A stretch of DNA of 64,000 nt from Cricetomys ansorgei (lineage: Eukaryota; Chordata; Mammalia; Rodentia; Nesomyidae). A model generated the notes under the pieces. The model saw only the letters and a list, made by a program, of their open reading frames with translations, was not told where the DNA came from and made no database searches. This document shows positions 28,131-64,000 of this stretch, one piece after another. Position 1 is the first letter of the stretch; every line of letters begins with the position of its first letter. The DNA is taken from assembly GCA_026225945.1 (NCBI GenBank), contig JAMJFZ010001133.1:19223001-19287000 (forward strand), written 5' to 3'. The position numbers were made by a program, and so were the translations under genes.

Positions 28131-29810
28131 TTACAAGACCGACTCCCGAAAGATCCACGGATAAATGCAAACGTGCCAAGTGGACGGAGCTAGCCCGGGC
28201 AGGTGGGGGCACGGTGGCCAGCCCTAGCAGCAGCCAAGGTCCCTAAAGTGACTCTTGATGCGCGGGGCCGGTGCGCGGGAGTCTCCGTGTGCCCGAGAAG
28301 GTCACAACCTGAGCGCCGGCATGTCCAGGAGGACGACTCTCGTTCTGCTGAACCGGGCAAGAACCGCAGGCTCCTCAGTCTCCGGACAATGACAAACTTG
28401 TGCTACTCTTGCCACTAGAGCATCATTTTGGGAACGAATCCGCCGCACGGTGCAGCCAAGGTGCAAGGCGAAGGATTGGCCTGCGCGGAGGCCAGGCTTA
28501 GTAAGGTCTTTTGCTAGTGGATGAGTGGGTCAGAGTGGACACGCGTCCCGGGCCCTCGGCTCCCTGGGATATGTAGTCCACGGTAGGACTAGCGGAAATC
28601 CTGCCAGGGGTCCACCCTTCATTACTTTTTTTTCCCCCCTCCCCATTCTTTTTTAACTTTTGTTTCACCGATTTGGGGGAACCCCGAAGTACTACAGTTG
28701 CACCACACGGGGACCGGCATGCCTGGAGTCGCAGCTAAGATGGCTCAACACACATTTTGGCCCCGGTATCCACCGCACCTGCAAGAGGCAGGCGTTTACT
28801 AAACGATGAAGGGAAGGCAGGCGTCGTCACGATTCTGACGCTGTGCTGGAACGGGTAAAGACTCCGGGCCTAGGCCCTGGCGAGGGAGACGCGAGGGTGC
28901 AAACCTGGGGCTGACCTGCAGCCCCTGGATTCCGAGACTGGAACCGAGGTATTCCCGGCGGTGGGCGGAGCCCAAGGAATGGTCAGCCGTGCGCCCCGCC
29001 TCTCCGCGGCGTCATCGCCGCTCGTGGTAAGCCCTTCTTGGAAGGACCCGGGTTGAGGTGCGTCTCTAAGGAGGGAGAGGGTGCGAGGGTAGAAACCAAG
29101 GAACAAAGGTCGGCTAGCGGGTGCATCCGTGGGGGCCCGGGGACCCGCTCCAGGCGCGGGTCTTCACGCCGCGCTAACGGCCCCGGGCGCCCGGCCTGCA
29201 GCAGCTGGCTTCTGTCCGTGCACGCTCGTGTCCGGGCCAGGGCATCCGGAGGGGCGTGGAGAACCCAGACCCCCCGGTGGCTCGGTGAGCTAAAGCGGAC
29301 CTTGTGAGCCGAGGCGCGGGGGTTCTTTCTCTCGCCATTGTCAGTATTGATATCAGCTCCTCCATCGCGGCCTCCCTTCCCAGCTCCCGAGCTTCACGGC
29401 CTCTGCTCCGGGGTCCCCGGCAGGTTAGAAGCGGCACCCCACGGGCCCGCGCGCGCTCCCCCTCGCGGCGAACCTCGCCTTCCGGCTGGGATGAGAAGCA
29501 GGCCCGGAGGAGGAGGAGAGGAGGAGGAGGAGGAGGAGGCTCGGGGGTTTAAGCCGGCCTTGACCAGCGGCCACTGGGGACGCCGGGCTCCTGGTTGGCC
29601 ACCGCGGGAGGGCAGTGGGAACCCGGCGCAGCCGCTCTGCTGCAGTTGCACCCTCCCGAGTCTGTTCCCCCTACACGGCTGTCACCTTCGGGTGGCTTGG
29701 GAGCCTCGAAGAGGGGGCGGTGGAAGTCTCCTGGCCCCCCCCTTCCCCCGAGCCTGGGTTCCAAGAGGGCCCCGTGCGCTGCAGGAATCCGGTACGCGCA
29801 GGTAGGCCTC
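28130..29810. promoter_or_regulatory. Divergent CpG-rich promoter of Poglut2 (minus) and Bivm (plus)
   Basis: GC- and CpG-rich sequence separates the Poglut2 start codon from the Bivm 5' region. A YY1-like core (AAGATGGC) is at 28737-28744 and a ZNF143-like element (TGGGATATGTAGT) is at 28565-28577. Candidate donors for noncoding Bivm first exons are TCGTG|gtaagc (exon end 29026) and GCGCAG|gtaggc (exon end 29801). I could not choose between them. A GGA-repeat tract sits at 29506-29541. Confidence 0.65.
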
Positions 29811-31524
29811 CCGGAGCGGGTCTGGTCTGATGGAGCCTAGGGGGACAGAAAACCGCTGGCAGGGTGCTGATGGAGAAGGATGGGGACCAGGCTGGTGTCT
29901 TAGCGTTCCTCATCAATCCTCAGCATGCCACTCTTCTGCTCTGTCTCCGTTGCTTTCCAGTCAGAATATTGATTATACTCTTTGTGCTTTACTGAGATTT
30001 TATAAGATGTCTAGCTCAATAATGAACGCGGTACTTAAAAGCATGGAGACAGGAGAAGCGTATACCCTGAAAATATTATAATTCATGTGATGAATATCAG
30101 CTTTACAGACGGTAGGTTTATTTGACAGAACTGTCCATTCCAGTGACTTTCACAAGTCATTTCTCTAGTGTCGTGCTGAAAGGTTGGGGTTCGTATTGCT
30201 TGTGAGATGCTGTGAATGCATTGCAGAGTTGAGCTGTATTTTTGCAATCATTCTCATTAGAAGTGTTACTATGTTAATCAAAATGAGGGGGAACAATTAC
30301 AATAATGCCTGGTGCAATGTAGACACCTAAAAAATATTTGTTGGACCTGGCTTCTACAAAACTTAGGCCCTGAGATACAATTGTCAGGAAAACCAGGTTT
30401 TTCAGGAGGCAGCCATTTGTCTACAAATATACAAAAGTAAAATCATATTGTGCAAAGAAAGGTTCCCCAGTATGCACAGGGCACCTGGCCTTGTTAGAAC
30501 AGCTTGTTAGAAAGCTTTGTTACAAAGCTTCTCCAGAAAGGGACATTTGAGTATATCTTTGAAAGATAGGTGAGAATTAATTAGCAAGGGGTTGGGGGTT
30601 GGAAGACAACATTCAGAAAACCAAAAAGTAATGCGGAAGGAGAGAGAACATGTGGTTGGTAAGGTGTCTCTTAAAAAGAGCTATTTTGGACCAGTTAAGG
30701 AGTTGCCCTTTTGCTTCAAGAGCTGAGGGCTTTAGGCAGGGAAGTTCTGTGAACATATATGTGTAGCAAACTTTACTATCTGCTGTGTAGGGATTAGCCT
30801 AGAAAGGACAGCTGAAAGGGTTGATGGCATGGAGTTATAAACATACAGAGGGTATAAATCCCAGACAGCTGCAGGCTCAGCAGGCAATCAACCGTCCCTT
30901 CATCCGTTCAGGTTTTCTTGAGACTGTGATTCCCGCTTCCTGGAATCATCTACGTCTCTCATGGTTTTGCTTTTAAGAAAGCAGACTCTAAGTGAAGTCC
31001 CGAGGATGCCATAGCAGGATCCCCATCCGAGTGTAACTACAGAGGGACATAGTCATGGACCAGTCATGTTGTGGTAAGAAGAGAACACTAGCGTGGGTGT
31101 GGACCATTTGCTTTCATTTTCTGTGAAGTATCTTCTGATACTTCATCATCTTTTTTTTCTGCAATATACTTTACTTGTGTCATCAAACTGTAAATATATA
31201 TATATATTTAGAGATATTCACTTAAAACATTGGTTCCAATGAGGAAACTTCGACACCTATTATTTACAGTGACAATTGATATAAAAATATGTCTTCAGGT
31301 AGAGGGCTGCTATTTATTTTTTTAAAGATAAAATGAGATCAAAGAGATTGCTTTTGCTCAGTGACCATTGCTTAGAGAAAAAAAAAAAAAAAACAAAAAA
31401 ACCCAGACGGTTGCATGTTTTATCAATCCACTGCTATACAAGTAATCAGCCTGGTCTTCTTGCAAGTTCAGTCGTACATTTCATTCTGAAATGGAGCTCT
31501 TTCCTTTCGCCTGTTTTATTTGTT

Positions 31525-31690
31525 TAGTTTGGGTTATTCGAGATGGGGCTTTGCCCAGTGTGTATTGCTGCCTGGCTTAGAACTAGCTATGTAGTCTAGA
31601 CTAGATTTGATCTCCCAGCAACCCTCCTGTTCCTGCCTCTTGGGTGCTGGGAGTACAGACGTGGGCTACCACATTCCATCTCGCCCACAT
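31525..31690 (-). mobile_element. B1 SINE
   Basis: Reverse, diverged (CGAGATGGGGCTTTGCCCAG, TGGGAGTACAGACGTGGGC). Confidence 0.6.
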
Positions 31691-32904
31691 TTTTCTCCTT
31701 TCTATATGTTCCAAATGTGTATACATTGACCAAACTGTGATACATCTTGCTGGTCTCACAGTCAAAATTTTATTCACGTTATGGAAGGTATGGCAAGCGG
31801 GAAGTTAAATGTCCGGTTGTGATCTGCAAAGGGCAGTGCCAGGGGTGCCTGGGGTGTACTGACTCAGTAACCTTTGTCCACGGTCCCAGCTGACCGCCCG
31901 TTGTCTGGGACCCTACACCGGATGCTACAACGGATCACAGGCACATCTGTGCCTCTCCATCACGCAGCTTTTAAAGAAGGACGTGAGGATCACAGACAGG
32001 AAATGGGGGAAGACCAGTGTGGTCTGCAAACCTCATGCTTTGTGCCCCGCTTTGCACCTTCCTCCATCATCACCATCACACCACAAAATGAGGAAAAAAA
32101 GAAAAAGCTCAGACGCTGTCTGTAGACACACGAAGACCTCTTGACCTAAGTGTATTCTAAGTGAAACCACTGCAGGTGCCGCCTTTGGTGAGGATGCGTC
32201 TCCTCCTGTGAACCACCGTTAACTGCAGATGAGGGGAAAGCCCACCTGAAGTTGTGAGGAGCAGGTGTGTCTTATAGAAAGGGGGAGCTTACTTGGCACG
32301 GATGGAGTCCCCTTCCTAGGAGTGTATTCTCTTTAATTCCATTAATGGTGTACGGGGCCTTTACCCATCTCATTCAAGAGCTGCTGGAGGTTCTCCTGCT
32401 CATCCTCACGTCTGTTTCTTAGAGACGTCTGTTTCTTAGAGACCCAGCCTTAGGTGTGCCATTCAATACTTGTGTGATGGTGGTTATTTAGCAAATAATA
32501 ATTTGTGGTCATTTTCATAATGTTTAAAGTAAGCAAATGAGAAGATATATTAAGAGTTAAAAGTCAAAATGAGCCTCACGGGTTGGTTTAGTCTCTCATC
32601 TCTGCCTGGTCATAGAGTCTGGAAAGGCCTATCTTGCTCCGCCTGTCACCTGCATTGTCTTCTTGTGATGGTGTGCCTCACTGGCTCCTTAGCTTTTCTG
32701 AATCCCTTAGTGGCTGTTTGAACTTTACTGTTTTCTTCCTCAGAAGAACCAGGTTAGACGTAAAGCCCAGTTTTCCCTGAGACTCATCAGAAGTTAGTGA
32801 CAGACACCTTAAATTGTAAATTTTGTGGAATATGACCGCTATCCTCATGTACGCTTTGTTCCTACATACATTTCTGTCATCTCGTCTCTGCACTACTTTA
32901 GGCG

Positions 32905-33700
32905 GTATCATCGAGACTTAATTCACACGCCACACAATTGGTTCATTACAATATAGACTTCAGTGGCCTTTTAGGATATTCCATAAGTTGGACTTTACCT
33001 GTGTTCTTGTGTTAGTTATGGAATATTTCATTATTTTAAAGAAGGAGCTCGTCACGCTGAACCCTTCCTCCCAAGGCAACTGCTAAGGTATTCTTGGCTT
33101 CTGTAGACTTGCCTCTCCTGGAGGTTTTGTGTAACATTGGATCCTCAAGGGTTCAGTTCCTTTGTGCCTGGCTTCATTAGCGTAATGCTTCCAAAGTCTT
33201 GCATCTTGCATCAAGATCAGTAGTTCTTTTTATTACAAAGCAATATTTCATGGGGTGGAGGTATCACTTTATCCATTAGTTGCTTACTAGGCTTTGGCTT
33301 TACTATTTGCTATTACAAGTAATGCTGCTATGGTTTAAGAGGCATGGTTTAATTTTTCTCTATGTGTCTAGAAGGGAAATTTCCAGACCACGTGGTTAGT
33401 GTTGAGACGTATGAAAGCTCCTCTGTAAGCCCACTAGGCCATTTTCTGTCTCTGATAGCAGCGTATGAAGAATCTGATTTTCCACACACTTCCCAACACT
33501 CATTGTGGCCTGTGTCTTTTCCTTACAGCCATCTTGGTGGGTATGAGTTAGTAAACCATAGTGATTTTGATTTGTGTTTCCATAGCAACTGTCTAATGAT
33601 GATGAACTTCTTTTCAGGCACTCATTCTTCATCTCTGTAATATTTTTATAGATGTGACTTTGTAGAGTTTTTAACTGGGCTATTTACATTTATTTATATG
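32905..33700 (-). mobile_element. Ancient L1M ORF2 3' relic
   Basis: Reverse L1 landmarks run in order: TTCACACGCCACACAATTG, GGCTTCATTAGCGTAATGC, AGTAATGCTGCTATGG, CTTCCCAACACTCATTGTGG and AGCCATCTTGGTGGGTATGA. Confidence 0.65.
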
Positions 33701-33756
33701 TGACTTTCCCATTTTTAAATAATTTTCATTTTTCATATTTTACTTTATGCAATTTT

Positions 33757-34085
33757 TTGTGTGTGTTCTTGTGGGCACATAAGTGTGCAGGTGCACATGC
33801 ATGTATGTACATGTGTGTGAAGGTCAGAGGTCAACATTGGTGTGTTCCTTATTACTCAATCTTATTTTTTAAAACAGGATCCCTCACTGAACCTGAACCT
33901 CACTGATTTGGCTAGACTGTCAGCCAGCAAGCCCTGGGGATCCTTCTGTCTCTTCTTATCAAGAACTGACATTATGGTATATCCAGCTTTTTATTTATTC
34001 ATTTGTTTGTTTGTTTATATTTATTTATTTATTTATGTGGGTGCTGAAGCAAGCATTTAACCAACTAAGCCTCATTACCCATCCC
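33757..34085 (-). mobile_element. B4-type SINE upstream of the first Bivm coding exon
   Basis: Reverse: GAAGGTCAGAGGTCAACATT, CCCTCACTGAACCTGAACCT, GGCTAGACTGTCAGCCAGC, with a TTTA-rich inner stretch. Confidence 0.65.
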
Positions 34086-34388
34086 CTAAGTTAATTTGTA
34101 ATATAAGAGACGGTTAGTGATCATAACTCAGGATGTGTGGTGATAAAATCTGTATTTATTGCATGTAGACATATGAATCATACTCATTATAAAGTTTATT
34201 GCTATTCATCATGTCTGCTGGATAGCCAATCAGTCTTTCTCCTCTGTCTTTTCTTAGGATCTCATTTGTCAGCTCTCAAGGTTTTATAGAATGCTGTGAA
34301 AATTTGCCAAAGTTTTTTTTTTTTTTCCAAAAAAAGAGAGAGGGTTGTGGTTTCTTCCTAGGAACAGTGACATTTGAAGTTGCTTTCA

Positions 34389-51489
<17,101 letters not shown>

Positions 51490-53119
51490 GCACGCCAGGA
51501 ACTGAACCACTGGTGTCACTCACACAGCTGCACCTGTCACGTGCAGGACGGCATGAAGACAGCAGATGGTTTTATTAAGTCTATCAATAGGAACAGATCT
51601 TGTGGTACAAAGCATAACCTGTAGTTCTCTAGTAAATAAGCTTACATAGGATTACAATGGGTGGCTTCAAATATACAGGCAGATAAGCACAGATTACTAC
51701 TCTTTTAAAGTTAAAAGTAGATAAGCAATCTGGACAAAGGGTTTCACAAAATCCAATAAAATCACAACTATTTGATAACAAAACAAATGCATATAACAGC
51801 ATCAAGACTTGAACTATTTAAGCATGAAGTGATTTATTGAAACTTGATCCCTAGTCAGTTATTAACAGATATTTTGATTCCTAACACCAATTTGCAAGGC
51901 ACCATCTACCCTTAAAACGTGGGGGCTGTCAAGTTCTAGTTTTTGCTCACAGTTTAAACTCATTTAAAATTATCTTGCCAGTCTAGTTCTTTCAGTGCTT
52001 AGCAGTATCCACCTCACCTCTTTCCTCCTTTCCTGAGTAACTGTCCCAGGATTCTCAACCAAGAAGCAGAAAATACTTGAGAGACTGACCTTTTCTACAG
52101 GTGCAGATGGGTGACTTAGGGCATTGATTCTGATACTCTTGACTTGGCACATGGCTGTGAAATAGTTTCAAGAACCAGAGGTCTTGAATGATGTCTGGAA
52201 GGTCTAGAACAAACCTTGTTTTAGGGATATGGTTAAAAAGCACTTCGAATCCAGGGTTTCTATATCCATGGTAGTATGTGCAGTGAGAGCTGATATTTGA
52301 TTGGTATCTTAATGGAGTCATGTGTTAGCAGCAGCACTGAAGACACGTTGGCAATGCCCAGTTCACTCTGAGGACAACTCTGTATTCTCAACTCTGAGCT
52401 GTTTCCTTTTGTGAAACATCCAAACAATTAGTTGTTTGAAGTGTGTGTCAAATATTTCAGAAGTGCAAACACAATACTTGAGCTCCTCTTTAGCTGCTGA
52501 CGTTTTTCTTTTGTTGCCAACGTGTGACTCACAGACTTCTAGGATTTTGTTCTTTCATGTCATAGGCTCATTCCAGGACTCAAATCGGTAACCCGGTGAT
52601 TACAAGGTGTTGAGTATGTTGGAACCGTATTGCAATACGCCTCAAGGGGAGGTTTCAGATTTTTATTTTTTAAAAAAAATTTTCATTTTCTCTTAAATTT
52701 TATATCCATTTATCCACTCATACATGTCTAGCCTACAGAAAGGGATATATATTACAAAATGGTCGTATTTCTGAAGAGATTATTTAGCTTGAAATGCAAA
52801 GGACTCGACTGAAAGGTTTGTAGGTTGTTGATTTTGTTACTTCATACTGGAACTTTAAAATCTTTTCTTCAAATAAAGTTTTGTTTTCTACTTTTAATCG
52901 TTTGAATGTTAATGAGTCTGTTTTAGTTAGGGAGTATCCTTGCATATGATAATTTGTGAATTCCATGTAATTAGTGTTATAAGAAACATTTTGCAATTTT
53001 TATAATCAATGAAACAATGCTTGCTATTTCTCCAGATATAAGCTGTGTTTTAAAGAATTCAGTTGAATATTTCAAAGAAATAGGTTTGAAGAAACAAGAG
53101 GAAAAAAATACAAAATAAA
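51490..53119 (+). other. Bivm: Bivm 3' UTR with alternative poly(A) signals
   Basis: This AT-rich, repeat-poor stretch follows the Bivm stop. AATAAA hexamers lie at 51755-51760, 52872-52877 and 53114-53119, so short and long 3' UTRs are both possible. The lack of SINEs over 1.6 kb contrasts with the flanking DNA and fits a constrained UTR. Confidence 0.55.
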
Positions 53120-53954
53120 ATATAGCTGGGAAAACAGGATAAGTTTATTTCCTGCATACTGATCATATGCTTTATAAAAACACTGACTGCCATGTGATCA
53201 CTTAAAACTTAAGCTTACAAAATTAGAAGTTACTTAGAGCACAGTCATCTTTGGTTCAGTGGGACAACACCCCCCAACCCCCGGGAATGTAGGTTAGAGT
53301 TCCTGCATACTTCTTGAAAACTAGTAATATTCCTGTCCTATTTGATTTCTTAGTCAACCCTTATTAGGAATCTTCATAGACCTTCTAATGAAGGATAGTG
53401 ATTGGCTCTGAAATTATTAGTTGTCTCACCTGTGAGGTCATGTCCTCTTTGGTAGTGGTTTGCAAGAACAAATATGCTCATGTGTATAGTATTTAGAATA
53501 GTGATTGGAGGATAGGAAAGCTAGTTAAGTGCTTGCAATAATTATTATTTTGAAAGATGTGTTTTTTAATTAATTTATAGAGCCTGTTAAACCTCAGAGC
53601 AAATACCTTTTATGTCAAGTATACACTCCTTGATTGCTAGTCTTTCAAAAGCATTTCATATTCAAAACATGTTGTTTTGGCTTTAAAAGCATGCCTAATA
53701 CTCAAACAGGCACACTGGCTATTTGCTTCTATCTAACTCTCAGAAATTTAAAAAATCCTGCAACTTTTCCTTTACCCACTGTTACATCAGCTATAGGGTT
53801 ACGTCCCATCGTATCATCAGGTATAGCAACTGTAATGTAGTAACCAGGTTGCTCTGTTCTAGACGTGGGCCGGGCTGAGGCAGCTGCTCCAGGATCTATG
53901 ACATTATTAACTCAGTTTCACTCCTAGCATTCTACTCTGCCAATCTTCCACTTA

Positions 53955-53985
<31 letters not shown>

Positions 53986-55895
53986 CAAAAACCCCTAATG
54001 TTAACGGCATCACTTATTAGGTGTTTTGTGTGAAAACTCAGAACAACCCCCAAGAAGGTGGTGGCACTGACACATGCCAGCTAAAACTGAGGCTTTCGCT
54101 GAATCATCTTGCCTAGGATTTTAAAGAAGTTTGGCTTCCTAGAACTGTCATAATAAAATACCACAAACTGAGTTGCTTAGAACTAAGTTTCTTTCCTCAG
54201 TTCTGTAGACCAAGACAGGTGTTGGCAAGTTTGTTTTTTTCCCTTGACTCTCTTAGACTTGCAGATGGTTACCCCGTTTCTCCTCCTATGGGCTTTCCTT
54301 GTTTGTGGGCACCCTTGGAGTTTGTGTTCCAACTCCCTCTTCTTATAAGGATAGCAGTCTTACTGGATTAGAGGCTACCCTGATAGTTTCCATGTGTGTC
54401 CAGGGAAAGGTAGGAATCAAATCCATGGGCGCAGACATGTCTGCATGTTTGTGATCTACCATTGATTATGGCTATGCTAGATACAGAAATGGTTTTTGTT
54501 CTGGTTCTGTATCCTTAGGTGCCTGATAGCCTCACTGTTTAAGAGAAATCCCTTTCTAAAACTCACTTTGGATACAGGCACATTCTTGGATTGAATTCTA
54601 CCCTGAATCTATGGTAATTCTATGGTTCAGATAAGATCTTAACTAACATCTGCTTGACCTCTAATTCACATATTTTCGACATGACGCAGAATGCCCTGAA
54701 GAGCATCAGAGTAGAGACTTGAGAGGTCATTTAGGCAACATCTACGACCTTCTGCTGTGTGCTACAAGTAAGTGTGTAACAGTCATCAAGGTTGATACTG
54801 GTTTTAACAAACTTGTAGTCTACTGCTGCAGTCCATAAAAACTAAACGGACTTATATTGCCCTCAGTAAAACACAAGTATATTAATACAAAAATCTATGA
54901 TTTTACACATTGAGGAAATACTAAAAACATTTTGTGAAAGCTTATGCCCAGTGGAAAATAAGCAGAGACTAAGACAAACATGGCTACTATAAACCATTTG
55001 TTTGGTCACAGACATGTTTTTGCTAAAACCTGATTCCAGATAGGTTTCCGCTACAAATGATTCTTTTAAGAAATTATCTGCTTTGGTCTCTCCCTTTTTT
55101 TCTTAGACAAGGCCCATGCAGGTCTTGAACTTGTGACATCCCTGCCTGTCTCCCAGATGTTTATGACACCACGTCCATCTATCTATTCCTTCAAATCAAT
55201 CTTTTCCCTGGGTTTGAATGTAATTTCAATACTGCACATGAAACGTGAACAATTGCATGCTAAGTGCTAAGCGCTTTGTACATCTGACCTCTGATTCGTA
55301 AAAGGTTGTTCTTTTGCCCTACTTAGAGATGACAGAACAGAATGATCTCTGCAGTGATGACTAAGCCCTATAATAAAGAGCAGGGCTGGAGTTGAATTAG
55401 CGTGAGCGTACATGGCCTGTTCTGGACCTACTTTGCCAAAAGTCATCTCTGACCACAAGCTGCTGGAGGAAATCCAATGGTAAGCAATGCATTGTACTGC
55501 CACCTAATTACTGCATTCTGTCGTGCAAATACTTTAAAACTATCAAGGAAGCATTCACCTTTCTGTACTTTTTTCTCCTAACCCAATATGTAGCAAAGTT
55601 GGAGAGGCAATGGCAATGGGAAGACTGATATTGAACACGCACAAAGGAGAGGCTGGAGAGATGGCTCAGCAGTTAAGAGCCCTGTCTGCTCTTCCAGAGG
55701 TCCTGAGTTCAGTTCCCAGAAACCACACGGTTATAACGGGATCTGAATGCCGTCTTCTGGCCTGGAGGTGTCTATGCAGATAGAGCACTCATACATAAGA
55801 TACACAAATATAAAGAAAGCTTAAAGAAACCACATAAATAAAAAATTAAAAAAGAAGAAAGTGCACAAAGGAGACACGGCTCCACTAAGAAAGCC
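53120..55895. other. Bivm-Ercc5 spacer
   Basis: Holds an (AAC)n array at 53962-53988, an ancient repeat of unsure family at about 54130-54420 (starts CATAATAAAATACCACAAAC) and a B2-type SINE at 55651-55850 just before the Ercc5 CpG island. The rest looks unique and AT-rich. No gene seen. Confidence 0.55.
55651..55850 (+). mobile_element. B2-type SINE upstream of the Ercc5 promoter
   Basis: Forward GAGGCTGGAGAGATGGCTCA, TCCTGAGTTCAGTTCCCAG and an A-rich end. Confidence 0.85.
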
Positions 55896-55899
55896 GGCG

Positions 55900-62293
<6,394 letters not shown>

Positions 62294-62321
62294 GTAAATG
62301 TTTAATTACTAAAGACTATCA

Positions 62322-62455
62322 CTTTAGGGGCTGGGGACGTGGCTCAGTAAAGAGCTTGCCACGTAAGACTCGAATTCTGTCCTGGCACCTACATAACAAG
62401 CTGAGCATACTGGCAGCAGATGCCTATGATCTCAGTGTTGGGTAGACCTCTGGAG
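62322..62455 (+). mobile_element. Partial B4-type SINE in Ercc5 intron 4
   Basis: Forward GGGGCTGGGGACGTGGCTCA head and GATGCCTATGATCTCAGTGT. Confidence 0.55.
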
Positions 62456-63009
62456 CATCCTTGACCAATAACCCCATACCTGGCACTGAGATTTTCATTT
62501 GATATCCTCGTCTTTCAGGATCACGGTCCATCCATCCAGAGTAGCTGTGTTAAAATTCCTTATTTTAATTTTATTTTTTAATTATATTTTTAAACTAGCT
62601 TACAAAGTAGTGAGTTTCCATGTGCAGTTTTTTAAAGCCTTTTTGGTTATCCCACCCCCACCGTGACCTCTCTCCTTACTCTGCCTCTACCCATGCTTAA
62701 ACCTTAAACCTCACCCTTCACAGCAAAGGCGCTTACATTTTTTTTTTTTTTTGTATTCTTGCTGACTCTGCCTGTGTTTTAGCTTCCTATCATCTCTTTA
62801 ACCACCAGGCTAAACTGCCACATATGGTGTTCTTGCCGCTAGACACATGGGCACTTGGTACTTCCAGTACTCTCCACCCATGAGGCTACTATGCCCTGCT
62901 GGCTTGCCTTCCTTTCTAGTTGCTCCTTCCCAGTTTTCCCATGAGTCTTGCTCTGCTGGCTGTTGGTCCTCAAGGTGTCTGTGTTTGAAGTGTCACTGGA
63001 GAACAAGAA

Positions 63010-63139
63010 GCCTAGATAGTTTTCTTTGACCCTGGCCTCTCAGGGTCTTCCCAGCAGCTCCCAGGAGAAAGGCAGCCTAGGTAGTTTTCTTTGACCCTGG
63101 CCTCTCAGGGTCTTCCCAGCGGCTCCCAGGAGAAAGGCA
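63010..63139. repeat. Two-copy 65-base tandem duplication
   Basis: 63010-63074 and 63075-63139 match at 63 of 65 positions (one A/G change near the start, one in CAGCAGC/CAGCGGC). Confidence 0.95.
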
Positions 63140-63389
63140 GCAGCGTTTGTATTAGCCCACCTCTCTCCACATTGCTGTCATCACTGTCTCCTCTCAGGTA
63201 TCTCAATAGCCCCCAGACTTATTTCTGTCTCAGCCTTGACCTCGCCCCTTGCCTCAACTCCCCACCTCCCAGCACAGTCTGCTTTGTCCTCCACTGTCTA
63301 TTTGAAGCCTGATTCTCATATTGTCATTTCCTTTATTATAAAACTTGATAGTATTTTTTTCCCTGCATTTTTTAAAATGACAAATTCTG

Positions 63390-63512
63390 AGTAAGTACTC
63401 TGGTCTGGTCTGGAATTTGCTGTGAAGTTCAGGCTGGCCTTGAACTTACAATCTTGCTGCAGCCTCATCAGTGCTGGGGTTGCAGTCCTACATTACCACG
63501 CCTGGCCTAGCT
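63390..63512 (-). mobile_element. B1-type SINE
   Basis: Reverse: AGGCTGGCCTTGAACTTACA, CAGTGCTGGGGTTGCAG, CCACGCCTGGC. Confidence 0.65.
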
Positions 63513-63722
63513 TGCCATTTCTTCAGGATGAATTTCGGCCCTTTAATTACTCTTCTCCAACCTTACCCCCTGATCTCCTTACTGTCCGCAGGCAGACTTT
63601 CCTTTCCTTGTTTCCAGATGACTGTAGAACTCAGTTTATGTACCCAGAACGCCTCTTTGCATGTGCTCCCTTATTCATACCGGTTTAATTGTGGGAGATT
63701 CTGGAGAGCTTCCCTGACTGGC

Positions 63723-64000
63723 TGTCTTAGTTATTTTCTATTGCTGTGATAGAACAACATGACCAAGGCCACTGATACGAGAAAGTTTACTGGGGCGGAT
63801 GGTTCCAGAGGGCCAGAGTCTGTTACGGTGGGATAAGGCATGGCAACAGGAGCTGCTGAGAGCTCACGTCTGGACCCTTAAGTAGAAGGAATAGAGTGCA
63901 CTGCAGCTAGTGCAAGGATCTGAGCCTCAAAGCCCAACCCCTGTGGCATGCCTTTTCCAACAAGCCACACCTCCTAATTCCCAAATAGTTCCACTGACGA
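63723..64000. repeat. Copy of an unnamed rodent repeat, cut by the window edge
   Basis: Opens CTGTCTTAGTTATTTTCTAT, the same opening motif as the copy at 3496. The later part differs (CAAGCCACACCTCCTAATTC). Confidence 0.5.

Larger units (their letters stand above)
29811..34361 (+). other. Bivm: 5' intronic region of Bivm (noncoding)
   Basis: Lies between the CpG island and the first coding exon. It holds a short L2-like piece at about 30295-30345, B1 (31525-31690), a 17-base tandem pair (32408-32441), an L1M relic (32905-33700) and a B4-type SINE (33757-34085). No coding exon recognised. Confidence 0.5.

Noticed and set aside
34374..34388. Five extra codons upstream of the Bivm start
   Set aside because: They begin at a TTG, not an ATG; the family N-terminus begins at the ATG at 34389.
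62294..64000. Search for Ercc5 exon 5 before the window end
   Set aside because: No acceptor followed by the acidic SSEEEDEKEW-type sequence was found; the stretch is SINE, pyrimidine-rich and duplicated sequence.

Overview
This window is mammalian nuclear DNA from a muroid rodent. The four genes are multi-exon with GT-AG introns and separate CpG-island promoters. The introns and spacers are full of rodent-specific SINEs (B1, B2/B3 and B4-type), URR1-like hAT elements and L1 pieces, plus older MIR, L2 and L1M remnants. I cannot name the species from sequence alone.

The genes form the conserved block Tex30 - Poglut2 - Bivm - Ercc5 (human 13q33.1). Tex30 is on the minus strand (coding 5827-8660, promoter in a CpG island near 12 kb). 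Its complete 225-residue product is an alpha/beta-hydrolase-like protein. Poglut2 (formerly Kdelc1) is on the minus strand (coding 16588-28130, 10 exons, 502 residues). It is an ER protein O-glucosyltransferase, and its KDEL signal sits on a tiny last exon. Bivm is on the plus strand (coding 34389-51489, 9 coding exons, about 502 residues) and shares a CpG-rich divergent promoter with Poglut2 at about 28.1-29.8 kb. Ercc5 (XPG endonuclease) starts on the plus strand at 56326. Only its first four coding exons (155 residues plus two bases) are here; the gene runs off the right edge.

Layout: 1-3.0 kb, 3' part of an L1; 3.0-5.8 kb, repeats and unique spacer; 5.8-12.4 kb, Tex30; 12.5-16.4 kb, spacer with L1, URR1 and L2 relics; 16.4-28.2 kb, Poglut2; 28.2-29.8 kb, divergent promoter; 29.8-53.1 kb, Bivm; 53.1-55.9 kb, spacer; 55.9-64 kb, Ercc5 5' part.

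Exons were built by hand from splice sites, continuous reading phase and remembered family sequences. Every junction keeps frame and the total lengths agree with the human proteins as I remember them. I found no novel multi-gene system. The points most worth a second look are a GC-AG intron in Ercc5, a tandem (NAGNAG) acceptor in Bivm, a possible papain/C39-like Cys-His core in Bivm, two 5S-rRNA-derived sequences (one fused into SINE sequence), and a perfect G-quadruplex motif just inside Poglut2 intron 1.
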